Numbered from the stretch's first letter, positions 26,661 to 36,366 are shown. The stretch: 64,000 nucleotides of DNA from Roseovarius bejariae (GCF_009669325.1 NZ_SZWE01000001.1:2795501-2859500), one strand, 5' to 3'. Numbers and translations are program-made. The notes: generated by a model from the sequence alone, not told the origin.

Positions 26661-27170
26661 ATGCGAAAGACGATCCTGAGTTTTGCGATGCTCATCGCCG
26701 CCAGTGGCGCGGCCCGCGCCGAGGGTTGTTTCGGCCCGGGTGTGCCGCTGTTTCATTGCACCGTGGCGGGCGGGGCAAATTCCGTTGACCTGTGTTTGCA
26801 GGGCGATGTTGCTTATTACCGCTTTGGTCCGGTGAATGCTGTGGCAGAGATGCTGTTGGCGCGGCCCGTGACCGAGGTTCATATGTGGCCGTGGAACGGC
26901 ATCGGGCGAACGATCTACGAGGAGGCGGGTTTTACCAACGGCGCCTTCGATTACACCGTGCATTACGCGATTGATCGCATTCCCGAAGGGGGGGAGATGA
27001 CGGCCGAAATCTCGGGCGGGGTGACGGTGATCAAGGGGGATCAGACCATGGCGCAGATGACCTGCGATGCCGGGTCGGTGACGATCAATGATGTCTATCC
27101 GCTGTACGAGGCCAAGGCGGCGGCGGGCCAGTGTTGGGATCGTGAGGCCTTTCAATGGGGGCCATGTTGA
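26661..27170 (+). CDS. secreted protein, unknown function
   Basis: 169 residues with a Sec signal peptide (MRKTILSFAMLIAASGAARA, cleaved before EGCF). The mature part has four cysteines at intervals (EGCFGPG, FHCTVAG, LCLQGD, MTCDAG, QCWDREAF region) and reads as a compact beta protein. No family is recognised, though homologues appear common in this group. AGGGAG lies 9 bases before the ATG. Longer in-frame starts run back through the GTAC array and are rejected. It overlaps the yjbQ start by 16 bases. Confidence 0.7.
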   Translation: MRKTILSFAMLIAASGAARAEGCFGPGVPLFHCTVAGGANSVDLCLQGDVAYYRFGPVNAVAEMLLARPVTEVHMWPWNGIGRTIYEEAGFTNGAFDYTVHYAIDRIPEGGEMTAEISGGVTVIKGDQTMAQMTCDAGSVTINDVYPLYEAKAAAGQCWDREAFQWGPC

Positions 27171-27592
27171 GCGCGTCGCAGACAGAGTTTCAGATCGGCA
27201 CCCGGGGGCAGGGCCTGTATGAGTTTACCCGCGAGGTGCGGAAGTGGGTCGGCCAGCAGGCTGTGCAGGCGGGGCTGTTGACGCTGTTCGTGCGGCATAC
27301 CTCCTGTTCCCTGATTGTTCAGGAGAATGCCGACCCCGAGGTTCAGACCGATTTGCGCAATTACTTTGCCCGGCTGGTGCCGCCCACGACGGACCCCACG
27401 ATGGCCTATCTGACACATACCTACGAGGGCCCCGATGACATGCCCGCGCATATCAAGGCGGCGATGATGCCGGTGAGTTTGAGCATTCCGGTCAGCGGTG
27501 GCGTGCCCGTGTTGGGCACATGGCAGGGGATTTACCTGTTCGAGCATCGCGATGCGCCGCACAGCCGGAAGGTGGCGGCGCATCTGGCCTGA
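27155..27592 (+). CDS. YjbQ family enzyme (UPF0047)
   Basis: 145 residues. HTSCSLIVQENADPEVQTDL and the C-terminal GTWQGIYLFEHRD are the conserved blocks of the YjbQ/UPF0047 family, for which weak thiamine-phosphate synthase activity has been reported; its true role is unknown. The ATG at 27155 has GTGAGG 8 bases before it; a second in-frame ATG at 27164 has poorer spacing. It overlaps the upstream gene and ends 3 bases from the convergent SDR gene. Confidence 0.85.
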   Translation: MGAMLSASQTEFQIGTRGQGLYEFTREVRKWVGQQAVQAGLLTLFVRHTSCSLIVQENADPEVQTDLRNYFARLVPPTTDPTMAYLTHTYEGPDDMPAHIKAAMMPVSLSIPVSGGVPVLGTWQGIYLFEHRDAPHSRKVAAHLA

Positions 27593-27595
27593 CGG

Positions 27596-28273
27596 TTAGC
27601 CGGTGGGCATGATCGTCAGGTTGCGGACATCTGCGCGCTTGGGCTGTTCCAACGCGAAGATCACCGTTTGGGCCACATCCTCAGGCTTGAGCTTGTCGGG
27701 TTTGGGTTGCTCGAAGAAGGGGGTATCGACCATGCCCGGTGCGATCACGGTACAGCGCCCGCCCCAACCGCGCATCTCCTCGCTCATGTTGCCGCCGAAG
27801 CCGTGGACGAACCACTTGGACGCGCCATAGACCGAGCCGGGCAGGTGAATTTGCCCGGCGACCGAGCCGGTCAGGATCAGGTGGCCTTTGGTGTCTTTCA
27901 GTGCCTCGTAGCTGGCCTTGACCGTCCAGAGCACGCCCATGACGTTGAGGTCCATCATCGCCTGCCATTCGTCCGGGTCGCCCTCGGCCACGCCGGGGGT
28001 ATCGAGGCCCATACCCGCGTTGGCGAAGACGGCGTCGATCTGGCCGAACTTGTCCTTGGTGGCGGAGACGGCGGCGGTCAGATCGTCGTATTTGGTGACG
28101 TCGCCGGTTATGGCGAGGGCGCTGTCGGCGCCCAGCTCCTGCACGAGGGTCTTAAGTTTGTCGGCGCTACGGGCCATGAGGGCCACGCGCCAGCCCTTGG
28201 CCACGGCGGCGCGGGCGGTTTCGGCCCCTATCCCAGAGGAGGCACCGGTGATGAAAAGGGTCTTGTCGGTCAT
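27596..28273 (-). CDS. short-chain dehydrogenase/reductase (SDR)
   Basis: 225 residues. TGASSGIG is the cofactor-binding turn, NAG (FANAGMG) the second motif, and SVAGQIHLPGSVYGASKW holds the catalytic Ser, Tyr and Lys. It should be a cytoplasmic NAD(P)-dependent oxidoreductase; the substrate is unknown. It resembles the YdfG type (3-hydroxy acid dehydrogenases). It is divergent from nrdR, with about 190 bp between them. Confidence 0.85.
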   Translation of the reverse strand: MTDKTLFITGASSGIGAETARAAVAKGWRVALMARSADKLKTLVQELGADSALAITGDVTKYDDLTAAVSATKDKFGQIDAVFANAGMGLDTPGVAEGDPDEWQAMMDLNVMGVLWTVKASYEALKDTKGHLILTGSVAGQIHLPGSVYGASKWFVHGFGGNMSEEMRGWGGRCTVIAPGMVDTPFFEQPKPDKLKPEDVAQTVIFALEQPKRADVRNLTIMPTG

Positions 28274-28466
28274 GTCATGGCCTTTCTTTTGCTGGCGTTG
28301 ACCCTGACCTAAGCCGGTTTTCGCGTTCTTAAACCCCCGGTGCCCTGCTTATCTAGCGGTGTAAATTCCCCTCTACCCAAAACCTTGCGGGTGTCCTATA
28401 GTGGCTGTGGATAACTGGGCTTGAGACCCATGACCGAAGAGGCAGAGAAGAAAAGGGGGACGGCCC

Positions 28467-28952
28467 ATGCGCTGCCCGTTTTGTGGAAATGTTGACACCC
28501 AGGTAAAAGATTCCCGACCGGCCGAGGATCATGTTTCGATCCGGCGGCGGCGGTTTTGCCCGGCCTGTGGCGGTCGGTTCACCACCTATGAGCGCGTGCA
28601 GTTGCGCGATCTGGTGGTGGTGAAAACCAATGGGCGGCGCGAGGATTTCGACCGTGACAAGCTGGAACGCTCGATCCGGATCGCGTTGCAGAAGCGCCCG
28701 GTGGAGCCGGAGCGCATCGAGCAGATGATTTCCGGCATCGTGCGGCGATTGGAAAGCATGGGCGAGACGGATATCCCGTCGAAAACCGTGGGCGAGATCG
28801 TCATGGAAAGCCTGGCGCGGATCGATACCGTGGCCTACGTGCGCTTTGCCAGCGTCTACAAGAATTTCCAGGCGGCCGATGATTTCGACAAATTCGTGAG
28901 CGAGTTGCGCCCCGACGAGGCGATCGCCGAAGCCAAGCAATCGGACGAGTGA
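28467..28952 (+). CDS. nrdR: transcriptional regulator NrdR
   Basis: 161 residues. The N-terminal zinc ribbon has Cys3, Cys6, Cys31 and Cys34 ([18 protein letters not shown]) and is followed by an ATP-cone (about 49-139, [20 protein letters not shown]). It represses ribonucleotide reductase genes by sensing (d)ATP. The stop overlaps the ribD GTG start, the usual nrdR-ribD arrangement. AAGGGGG lies 8 bases before the ATG. A class II reductase gene (nrdJ) lies 20 kb downstream in this window. Confidence 0.95.
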   Translation: MRCPFCGNVDTQVKDSRPAEDHVSIRRRRFCPACGGRFTTYERVQLRDLVVVKTNGRREDFDRDKLERSIRIALQKRPVEPERIEQMISGIVRRLESMGETDIPSKTVGEIVMESLARIDTVAYVRFASVYKNFQAADDFDKFVSELRPDEAIAEAKQSDE

Positions 28953-30046
28953 GCCGGGACACCGACGCGCGGTTCATGGGGCTGGCCCTGTCGCTTGGGC
29001 GGCGGGGGCAGGGGCAATGCTGGCCCAACCCGGCGGTGGGTTGTGTCCTGGTGCGCGACGGGCGGATCGTCGGGCGCGGCTGGACCGCGCCGGGTGGGCG
29101 GCCGCATGCCGAAGTTGTGGCTTTGGCGCAGGCGGGCGCGGCGGCAAAGGGGGCCACGGCCTATGTCACGCTGGAGCCTTGCGCGCATCATGGAGAAACC
29201 CCGCCCTGTGCCGAGGCTTTGGTTCAGGCGGGGGTGGCGCGGGTGGTGTCATGTTTGACCGATAGCGACCCGCGGGTGTCGGGCAAGGGGTTCGATATTC
29301 TGCGCGCGGCCGGTGTCGAGGTCGAGACCGGGGTGCTGGCCGAGGAGGCGGCGCGCGATCTGGGCGGGTTCCTGAGCAAGGCGGCGGGCGGGCCGCCGCA
29401 TGTCACCCTGAAACTGGCCACCTCGTTCGACGGACGGATCGCCACGGCGACGGGCCATAGCCAGTGGATCACCGGGGGCGCGGCACGCCGCATGGTGCAT
29501 GGGATGCGCGCGCGGCATGACGCGGTGATGGTGGGCGCGGGCACGGCGCGGGCGGATGACCCGATGCTGACGGTGCGCAATATGGGCGCAATACGCCAGC
29601 CCGTGCGCGTTGTGGTCTCGCGCCGCTTGGATATTCCCTTGATGTCGCAGCTGGCGCGTACGGCGCGGGAGGTCCCCGTTTGGTTATGTCACGGGCCGGA
29701 TGCCGATGCGGCGCTGGTCGAGGCGTGGGAGGGCGTGGGTGCGGAGGTGATCCCCTGCGGCTTGACGGGGCGGCAGTTGGATATGGCCTCGGTTCTGGAG
29801 CGCTTGGGCGAGGTGGGGCTGACCCGGGTGTTCTGCGAAGGCGGGGGCGCGCTGGCGGCCTCGCTTCTGGCCGGGGATCTGGTGGATGAGTTGATAGGCT
29901 TTACCGCGGGGTTGGCCATCGGAGCCGAGGGCCTGCCGGGGATCGGCGCGCTGGGGCTGGAGCGGCTGGACGAGGCGCGGCGGTTTGAGCTGGTCGAGAC
30001 CCGCGACATTGGCGGCGACGTGATGCACCGCTGGCACCGGCATTAG
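28949..30046 (+). CDS. ribD: bifunctional riboflavin biosynthesis deaminase/reductase RibD
   Basis: 365 residues. The deaminase half has the zinc site HAEV (His53, Glu55) and [11 protein letters not shown] (Cys78, Cys87). The reductase half (from about 145) starts [19 protein letters not shown]. It performs the second and third steps of riboflavin synthesis from GTP. The GTG start overlaps the nrdR stop. The next pathway gene, ribE, is 15 kb away beyond capsule and peptide-transport genes. Confidence 0.95.
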   Translation: MSRDTDARFMGLALSLGRRGQGQCWPNPAVGCVLVRDGRIVGRGWTAPGGRPHAEVVALAQAGAAAKGATAYVTLEPCAHHGETPPCAEALVQAGVARVVSCLTDSDPRVSGKGFDILRAAGVEVETGVLAEEAARDLGGFLSKAAGGPPHVTLKLATSFDGRIATATGHSQWITGGAARRMVHGMRARHDAVMVGAGTARADDPMLTVRNMGAIRQPVRVVVSRRLDIPLMSQLARTAREVPVWLCHGPDADAALVEAWEGVGAEVIPCGLTGRQLDMASVLERLGEVGLTRVFCEGGGALAASLLAGDLVDELIGFTAGLAIGAEGLPGIGALGLERLDEARRFELVETRDIGGDVMHRWHRH

Positions 30047-30050
30047 ATCG

Positions 30051-30149
30051 GGGGCGCTGCCCCCGTCGCCCTGTGGGCGACTCCCCCGGAGTATTTTCAG
30101 AAAGATGAAGCTTCATATGTGTCGGGCTTCATCTTTCCCCAAATACTCC
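30051..30149. terminator. bidirectional hairpin block between ribD and kpsC
   Basis: GGGGGC/GCCCCC and GTCGCCC/GGGCGAC hairpins are followed by a long interrupted inverted repeat: GGAGTATTT (30088-30096) with AAATACTCC (30141-30149), and AAAGATGAAGC (30101-30111) with GCTTCATCTTT (30126-30136). It lies between two convergent genes and could stop transcription from both sides. The GC-box resembles the one after bmt. Confidence 0.65.
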
Positions 30150-30199
30150 CGCCGGAGGCATCCGCCGTTTGCCAAGAGAGATGATGTTTGAGTTGCGTG

Positions 30200-32215
30200 T
30201 TACCGCCAGAGCCAAGCGTGGCTGGCCAGTGCGCCTTGCAGTTTCGCCGTGAGGCGGTTGGCGGGGCCCGGCTGTGGCAAGGGGCCGTGGGCGAGGCGGT
30301 CGATCACCAGTTCGGCGGGGCAGGCTGTGTCTGTGACGGGGTCGTAATAGCGGGGATAGTCGATGAGGGTGGCGTGGACCAGCCCGTCGAGGGAGGGCCG
30401 GGCGGTGCGGCGTGGGGACGGATTGCCCAGATCGCGGGTGAGGCCCCATCCGGCGTAGAAGGGCGCGCCGGTGGTGGTGACGCGCAGGCCGCGCAAGAGG
30501 GCTTCGAACCCCAGGAGCGAGGTCATCGTCCAGACCTCTTGCACGTGGTCCAGCAATTGCGCCGGGTCGGTGTTGGGGAGCACGGCCTCTGCCAGCGTTT
30601 TTAGCTTGTCTTCGGGGATCGCACCCGGGCGCAACCCGGCTTCGACATCGGGGTGGGGTTTGTAGAGGATCACCGCTTCGGGGTTGGCCTTGCGGGCGGT
30701 TTGCAGCAGGGCGAGGTTGGTGTTCACCTGCCCCGCGCCAAGCCGGATGGAGGCGTCATTCTCGACCTGACCGGGGACAAGGATGCGGTGGCCTTGGGGC
30801 AGGTCGGGCAATGGGCCGCCGAGGTTGTATTTCGAGAGTTTGAGATCGATCAGCTTGGCGATGAGCGCCTCGGCGCGGCGTTGTTGATCGGGGCGCAGGG
30901 TGGCGCGTTTGGCGATCAGGGTTTCAAGGCGTGAGGGCTGACCGGGGTCGTAGTAGATGCCCAGATCATCCAGCACCAGCGAGAGTGGCGGGATCAGGTC
31001 GGCGCCGAGGCCACGTGAGCGCAGGAAGCCATCCTCAAGGCGCAGGGCACCTTCGGGGGCCTCATTCGCGCGGTTGGCCCAGACCATGTGGCGGCGTTGG
31101 CCGTTGGCCTTGGAGTTGAAGCTGACCCCGCGCGGTTTGCCGAAGAATTGCTGAAGTGGTTTGCGTTTCCAAAGGCGCATGCCGTGGGCTGCCCAGCCGT
31201 GCCTGTCCTCGCGCCATGCACGGGTTTGGGCGGCGAGGGTTTCGATCGCCTCTTCCATGGTGCAGAGCCGGTCGTGGTAGGGGTCGTACCATGTGGGGTA
31301 GAGCACCATGGCCCCGGCGAAAAGCTGTGCGCGGCTGAGGGGGCGGCCCCGGCGGGGCAGGGGGGCGGGGTGGTGATCTTGGGTTAGGTCCCATCCGGCA
31401 TAGAAGGGGTGCCCGAAGACATGCGGTTTGTGGCCCGCGAAAATCGCCTCGAACCCCAGTTGCGAGGTGACGGTATAGACGGCGATGGCCCCGTCGAGCA
31501 GCGCCCATGGGCTGACCGGATCGGACAGGAGCGTGATGCGGTCGGTTCCATCGTCGGGCCCGAAATAGCCCGGGCGGTGGCCCGTCATGGTTTCGGGGTG
31601 GGTCTTGATCACGATGCGGGCACCGGGGTGGTCGACCTGCGCGGCGGTCAGCATCTCGCGGAAGGTATTGGCATCGGCCCCGCCGTGGGTGACCGAGGCA
31701 TCGCCGCGGGTCTGGTCGATCACCAGAACATAGCCGGGATCGGGGCAGGGGGTATGGGGGTCGAAGCCGGAATATTTGCTGAGCTGCGCCTCTTGCATGC
31801 GGGCGATCCCGGCGCGGGCGCGGTCCATCAGGGTGGTGTCGTCGAAGGGGTGGGTGGCCAGCAGGGTTTCGAGATCGGACGGCGCGCTGGCGTCGAAGTA
31901 GATGCCTGTGTGGTCGATGATGAGGCCCAGGGGCGGCTCGCCCTCGCGGCCCGGGTGCAGCGAGCGCAGGAAGGCATCTTCGAGACGCAGGAGGGCGGCG
32001 CCGGTTTTCGCGGCCATCGCCTCGCCGCGCTGGGCGTAGGGGCTTTTGCCCCAGACGGCGATCAGGTCGTCCGGGTCGGGGCGGCCAAGGTGCAGCGGCA
32101 GGCCCGCAAGCGCCATGATACGGCGGATGCGGGATTGGCGCAGGAAGCCCGCGTTGAAATAGAAAACCCGCCGCGAGGATGTCGCGGCGGGTTGTTTCGG
32201 ATCGGGTGCGGGCAT
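30200..32215 (-). CDS. kpsC: capsule polysaccharide biosynthesis protein KpsC-like
   Basis: 671 residues, about the length of KpsC, a dual beta-Kdo transferase that builds the linker on the lipid anchor of group 2 capsules. Two related halves are visible. The first has GGADANTFREML, KTHPET and YTVTSQLGFEAIFAG-FYAGWDL; the second has NDASIRLGAG, YKPHPDVEAGLR and WTMTSLLGFEAL-FYAGWGLT. The ATG at 32215 shares one base with the stop of the export gene (TGATG), so translation is coupled; a longer frame lies inside that gene. Last of three capsule genes. Confidence 0.85.
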   Translation of the reverse strand: MPAPDPKQPAATSSRRVFYFNAGFLRQSRIRRIMALAGLPLHLGRPDPDDLIAVWGKSPYAQRGEAMAAKTGAALLRLEDAFLRSLHPGREGEPPLGLIIDHTGIYFDASAPSDLETLLATHPFDDTTLMDRARAGIARMQEAQLSKYSGFDPHTPCPDPGYVLVIDQTRGDASVTHGGADANTFREMLTAAQVDHPGARIVIKTHPETMTGHRPGYFGPDDGTDRITLLSDPVSPWALLDGAIAVYTVTSQLGFEAIFAGHKPHVFGHPFYAGWDLTQDHHPAPLPRRGRPLSRAQLFAGAMVLYPTWYDPYHDRLCTMEEAIETLAAQTRAWREDRHGWAAHGMRLWKRKPLQQFFGKPRGVSFNSKANGQRRHMVWANRANEAPEGALRLEDGFLRSRGLGADLIPPLSLVLDDLGIYYDPGQPSRLETLIAKRATLRPDQQRRAEALIAKLIDLKLSKYNLGGPLPDLPQGHRILVPGQVENDASIRLGAGQVNTNLALLQTARKANPEAVILYKPHPDVEAGLRPGAIPEDKLKTLAEAVLPNTDPAQLLDHVQEVWTMTSLLGFEALLRGLRVTTTGAPFYAGWGLTRDLGNPSPRRTARPSLDGLVHATLIDYPRYYDPVTDTACPAELVIDRLAHGPLPQPGPANRLTAKLQGALASHAWLWR

Positions 32216-33363
32216 CAGCCGCCGCCGAGCGCGTCGCTGGCCGTTGTGACGGTGCTGACCGCGCCGAGCGTGCCGGTGAGGGCCGAGATGACTTTGCTCC
32301 ATTGGGCGAAGGGCGCTTCGGTGACGTAGAGCGTATCGTCGTCGCGCACCGAGAAGTCGCGCGCCATGAACATGCCGTTGGGCTTGGTCAGGTCCAGCAC
32401 GTAGATCAGGCGTTGTGCGCCCTGAAGGTCGGTGCGGCCCAGAACCTGGTTGGCGATGGCAGCGGGTTCGTTGCGCATGACGAAGACGCCGGTGGGGTCG
32501 GAGGCGGTGGCGCTGAGGCCGCCGACCTGTGCCAGGGCCTCGACCGCGCTGAGGGTTTGCGATTCAAAGGGGACACGGGCCTGTGCGCCGGTGGCGCCGA
32601 GCGCTGTGAAGGCGCGGGTGTCTTCCTCGACAAGGATACGGTCGCCCGCGCGCAATGCGATGTCGAACTCGGGGTGTTTGAAGAGGTCCTGGAACCAGAC
32701 CTTGGAGCGCTGATCGCCGCGGATCACGGTGATCTGGGCAATCTCGGGTTCGATGGCGATGCCGCCCGCGTTGGCCAGCATGGCCGAGAGGGTGCGGGTG
32801 GGCCGTTCGATCGGGTAGACGCCCTGGCCGCCCACGGCGCCCACGAGGCTGACCGTGGAGCCGTCGCCGGCGAGGCGGCGAACCTGGACCTGCGGATCGG
32901 GGGTTTGTTCGTCGAGTTTGGAGGTGATGATCCGGCGGATCGCCTCGGGGGTGTTGCCCGCGGCGCGGATGCGGCCGGCGTAGGGGACAAAGATGAAGCC
33001 CGCGCCATCGACCTGTACTTCTTCGAGGACGGTCTGGTTGGCGGCTTCGCCCGCAAGCAACCCATCGTCGACGTTCTCCCAGATCGTCAGGCCGAGTGTG
33101 TCGCCCGGGCGGATGGTGTCCGAGCCGAGCCGCCCCGCGTTGCGGAATTCTTCGGTAAAGCCAAGGGCGGGTTGCACGGCGGTGGCGCGCGTCACGCGGT
33201 CATTGACGGTGACGACGAAGGCGTCGCCCTGACGCTGCACGGAGCCGGAATAAATCTCGCGCTTGTTGGGGCCCACGCGGGGCAGGATACCACAGGACGA
33301 AATCATCGCCACCATGGCCACAAGGGCGACGGACCGCGCCCAACGGTTCGGTTTGGAATTCAC
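32215..33363 (-). CDS. Wza/KpsD-like polysaccharide export lipoprotein
   Basis: 382 residues. A signal peptide ends in a lipobox (MISSC), so the protein should be an outer-membrane lipoprotein. A Poly_export domain (IRPGDTLGLTIWENVDDGLL) and SLBB-type beta-grasp segments (VSLVGAVGGQGVYPI, LRAGDRILVEEDTR) follow. It forms the outer-membrane channel for capsule export. The start is GTG, preceded by GGTCGAGGAGA. It lies between kpsS and kpsC. Confidence 0.85.
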   Translation of the reverse strand: MNSKPNRWARSVALVAMVAMISSCGILPRVGPNKREIYSGSVQRQGDAFVVTVNDRVTRATAVQPALGFTEEFRNAGRLGSDTIRPGDTLGLTIWENVDDGLLAGEAANQTVLEEVQVDGAGFIFVPYAGRIRAAGNTPEAIRRIITSKLDEQTPDPQVQVRRLAGDGSTVSLVGAVGGQGVYPIERPTRTLSAMLANAGGIAIEPEIAQITVIRGDQRSKVWFQDLFKHPEFDIALRAGDRILVEEDTRAFTALGATGAQARVPFESQTLSAVEALAQVGGLSATASDPTGVFVMRNEPAAIANQVLGRTDLQGAQRLIYVLDLTKPNGMFMARDFSVRDDDTLYVTEAPFAQWSKVISALTGTLGAVSTVTTASDALGGG

Positions 33364-33458
33364 TGCTCGGTCTCCTCGACCTATTTCTGCCTCGGTCTTC
33401 TTTTTTTGTCACTTTAGCCAAGGTTGTCTGAAAAATCCAGAGTCTTGGCGGGGTTGGC

Positions 33459-34751
33459 TCAGGTGACCAGCTGCAACTGTTGCCTTGGGGCCGCGGTGCC
33501 GGATTTGAGCGCATCGTAGGGGTCTTCGGGGGCCAGCATCATGTCGACGGCTTGTCGCAGGAGTTGCCGACGGCCGCTGGAGGAATAGAAGCCGCCCGCC
33601 ACCTGGCTGGTTTCCAGGAGGTAGCGGCGGTAATCGGTATAGGCGCGCCGGTCGGGGCGTTCGGCCCCGGCGAAGAAATCGCGCAGGGGTTTGGTGCTGA
33701 CGAACTCGGGCTTGGCGTAGACGGCGGCGCCGAAGGTCTTGAGCGGGATGCCGCGCCAGAGCACCTGTTGGGCGGCGGTGGAATTGACGGTGACGGCGCT
33801 GCGCGCCTCGTTCAGAAGCTGGGCCAGTTTGCCGCCGCGCACGTAATGCACGCGGTCGGCGATCCCGGCGGCGCGGGCCAGCCGTTTCAACTCGGCCCGG
33901 ATGGGGGCGCGGCCATCCTCCAGCGGATGGGCCTTGATGACGAGGTGATGATGCGGAGGAGCGCCATGGGCGAAGCCGTCGATCACGGTTTCCAGGAACT
34001 CGGCCATGGTGGAAAAGGGTGAATGGGCCTGGAAGGAGCTGTCGTGTTCCAGCTGCAGGAGTGCCAGGTGATAGGGGAAGCCGCCATGCCGGATGCGCCA
34101 TGTGGCGATGCGTCGGTCGATGGCCTGTGCGGGCATCAGGAGCAGGCGTTGCAGGTAGAGCTTGAACTCCTGCGTCACGCTGAGCGCCCGGTGGGGGCGG
34201 AAACTTTTGTAGCGCCGGTTCAGGAGCATCACGCAGCCATGGTAGACCGCGCCGTAAAAGATGTGCTGGCGCATGTCGCCCCAACTGGCCGGGGGCAGGG
34301 GGGCGTCCATGTCGGAGTTTCGCAGCGCCGCGCGCATCTGCGGGACGGTCATCTCCATCAGCCGGGAATGGCCGTTGGTGCCGCCGCGTTCGTATGTCAC
34401 CCAGTAGGGGCGCATGTAGCCTTCCTCGAAGACATGCACGCGCAGCCCGCGGGCCTTGGCGGCCTTGACTGCCTCGGCGTGGATCGGGCGGGTGTCGCCG
34501 TAAAGCACGAGGTCGGTGACGGTTTTATCGGTAAGCAGGTTTTCAATGGTGTCGGGCCAGTCTTCGTGGCTGCCGAGATAGGGGATGTAGCTGTGCCGGT
34601 TGCGCCAGAAGGCCCGATCACCCGCGTTGAACCCCACGCGCCAGACTGTGGCCCCTGCGCGTTCCAGCATACGACCCAGACGCGCGAAGAAAGGCCCGTG
34701 GGGGCCTTGCAGGAACATAAATACCCGATTTTCGCCTGTCAGCGTGCTCAT
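33459..34751 (-). CDS. kpsS: capsule polysaccharide biosynthesis protein KpsS-like
   Basis: 430 residues. FLQGPHGPFFARLG at the N-terminus, VFEEGYMRPYWVTYERGG, KAHPLEDGRAP and TVNSTAAQQVLWRGIPLKTFG match KpsS, the first beta-Kdo transferase in linker synthesis. First gene of a minus-strand capsule unit (kpsS, export lipoprotein, kpsC). The 156-bp gap upstream holds its promoter and a GCTTTGGC/GCCAAAGC inverted repeat (34852-34877). No ABC transporter (kpsMT) or kpsE lies beside it. Confidence 0.85.
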   Translation of the reverse strand: MSTLTGENRVFMFLQGPHGPFFARLGRMLERAGATVWRVGFNAGDRAFWRNRHSYIPYLGSHEDWPDTIENLLTDKTVTDLVLYGDTRPIHAEAVKAAKARGLRVHVFEEGYMRPYWVTYERGGTNGHSRLMEMTVPQMRAALRNSDMDAPLPPASWGDMRQHIFYGAVYHGCVMLLNRRYKSFRPHRALSVTQEFKLYLQRLLLMPAQAIDRRIATWRIRHGGFPYHLALLQLEHDSSFQAHSPFSTMAEFLETVIDGFAHGAPPHHHLVIKAHPLEDGRAPIRAELKRLARAAGIADRVHYVRGGKLAQLLNEARSAVTVNSTAAQQVLWRGIPLKTFGAAVYAKPEFVSTKPLRDFFAGAERPDRRAYTDYRRYLLETSQVAGGFYSSSGRRQLLRQAVDMMLAPEDPYDALKSGTAAPRQQLQLVT

Positions 34752-34907
34752 GACCGTAATGACCCTTCAACGCCTGCGTATACACCATGCCTGACTAAAG
34801 TTTGAATAGGGCAAAAATGTGGCTGTGGCTTTGGCGCGTCCGGTGAAGGATGCTTTGGCAAACACGCATGCCAAAGCCGGGCCTTGGTGGGACGACAGCC
34901 TGCCGGA

Positions 34908-36335
34908 TTACCAGAGTTGGTCAAGCATTCGGGGCTCGTGGGTCATGTTCAGGTCCCCAAGCGCACGCAGCCTTGCATGGGCCGCCGCCGAGAGGGCCTG
35001 ACAATCGGCCAGAGCCTCGGCCATGCGCGCATGACTGAATTCGGTCAGAATCCGGGATGCCAATGCCTCTTCACCCACCTCCAGAAGGCGTTCTGCCGCG
35101 CGCAGGGTGTCGGGGATGCGGGCATTCACGTTTGCCTCGATTGCGCGCCAATGTGTCCAGACCTCTGTCAGGATCGGGTCCGGTTTCTGGATGGCCAAGT
35201 GCATCAGCCGCTTGAAGTCATGAAAGGCGGACGGTCCGGTCTCGATGCCTTGGGGCACGAGGGACACCGTGTCGGGGTCCTTGTCCTTCTTGCGGCAATC
35301 GAGAAACCGATGGCTTTCGCCCGTCGTCAGGTAGCGGTGCTGGCGCCAGGCCGGCGGAACCGTGTCCTGCCCCAGAAAAACCGGCAGGAGCGGCGCGGTG
35401 ACCGGGCCGACCGGTGCGTGCCACATCATGCGCAATGCGTCATGCGCGGGATGGATCAGCGGGACGACCTGACCATAGCCGGCGGTGTCACCCGTCAGGC
35501 GCTCGGTGCTGATGGACCAGAACACGTCTTCCAGCGCGATCTTTTCCGGCCGTTCGGCGCGGGCGCGCATCTCGTCCTCGATCCAGGTGACACCATCCCA
35601 GCGATGCTTGCCGTCCCCATAGATGCGGTTGACGTGGAATGGTCCGTCTTCTGGAGACCACCAGCCCTGTTCGCGGGCCGTGTCGAAGAAATGCGATGGG
35701 AAAAGGACGTCATCATCCGGGGTCTGAGGGATTTCGCCGATGTACCCCGGGCGCGAGGCGCGGATGCTGTCCGGGCCGAGCCGTTCGGCGCACCACAGGC
35801 CACGGCCCCCGGCAAACTCGATCACCACCCAGGCCTCGTCGGGGTCGGCGATCATGTGGGAATTTCCGCCATAGGTGGAATAGCCATGTGTGGCGATCAG
35901 TTTCCCGATCAGTTCCACGCCGTCACGGGCGCTACGGGCGCGTTCCACCACGATGCGGGCAAGATCCGAATAGTTCGGCCCGGTCTGGTCCTTCGGTGTC
36001 ATGGCGATCAAGTCGGCCCGGGACGTTGACCAGATGTCGCGCACCGCGACCCCGCATTCGTTCAGCCCGCCATTGGTCAGCGGCGCGGGCACACCAAGAT
36101 AGTAACTGTAGTTCACCCGCATGTTGCGCAACGTCTCGGACGCTTGCGGGATCTCGGTGAGGTGGCCGGGCATGTCCGCCTGTGGCGTCACGCCGACGGT
36201 GAGTGTCGCGCCCTCGGGGGGCTCTGCGCGGGGGGTGATTTCCAGCCAATGGCTGCTGGGTTCGTCCCCGTAACCGGCCAGATAGGCCGCCCCGTCGGCC
36301 GTGTGGTTGCGCCCGATATAAATACCATAACTCAT
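34908..36335 (-). CDS. C69-like dipeptidase family protein with Ser at the nucleophile position
   Basis: 475 residues. GRNHTADGAAYLAGYGDEPSS, the conserved LNECGVAV, STYGGNSHMIADPDEAWVVE-like and HFFDTARE blocks fit peptidase family C69 (PepD-like N-terminal nucleophile hydrolases). In that family the mature chain starts with Cys; here the start reads MSYGIYIGRN, so residue 2 is Ser at the aligned site. Ser can serve as an Ntn nucleophile, or the protein may be inactive. It ends a peptide-uptake operon, 31 bases after the ATPase gene. The ATG at 36335 is chosen since longer starts add no conserved residues. Confidence 0.75.
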   Translation of the reverse strand: MSYGIYIGRNHTADGAAYLAGYGDEPSSHWLEITPRAEPPEGATLTVGVTPQADMPGHLTEIPQASETLRNMRVNYSYYLGVPAPLTNGGLNECGVAVRDIWSTSRADLIAMTPKDQTGPNYSDLARIVVERARSARDGVELIGKLIATHGYSTYGGNSHMIADPDEAWVVIEFAGGRGLWCAERLGPDSIRASRPGYIGEIPQTPDDDVLFPSHFFDTAREQGWWSPEDGPFHVNRIYGDGKHRWDGVTWIEDEMRARAERPEKIALEDVFWSISTERLTGDTAGYGQVVPLIHPAHDALRMMWHAPVGPVTAPLLPVFLGQDTVPPAWRQHRYLTTGESHRFLDCRKKDKDPDTVSLVPQGIETGPSAFHDFKRLMHLAIQKPDPILTEVWTHWRAIEANVNARIPDTLRAAERLLEVGEEALASRILTEFSHARMAEALADCQALSAAAHARLRALGDLNMTHEPRMLDQLW

Positions 36336-36366
36336 GTGTTTTTGTCTCTTGTTGGGATATGCGCCG

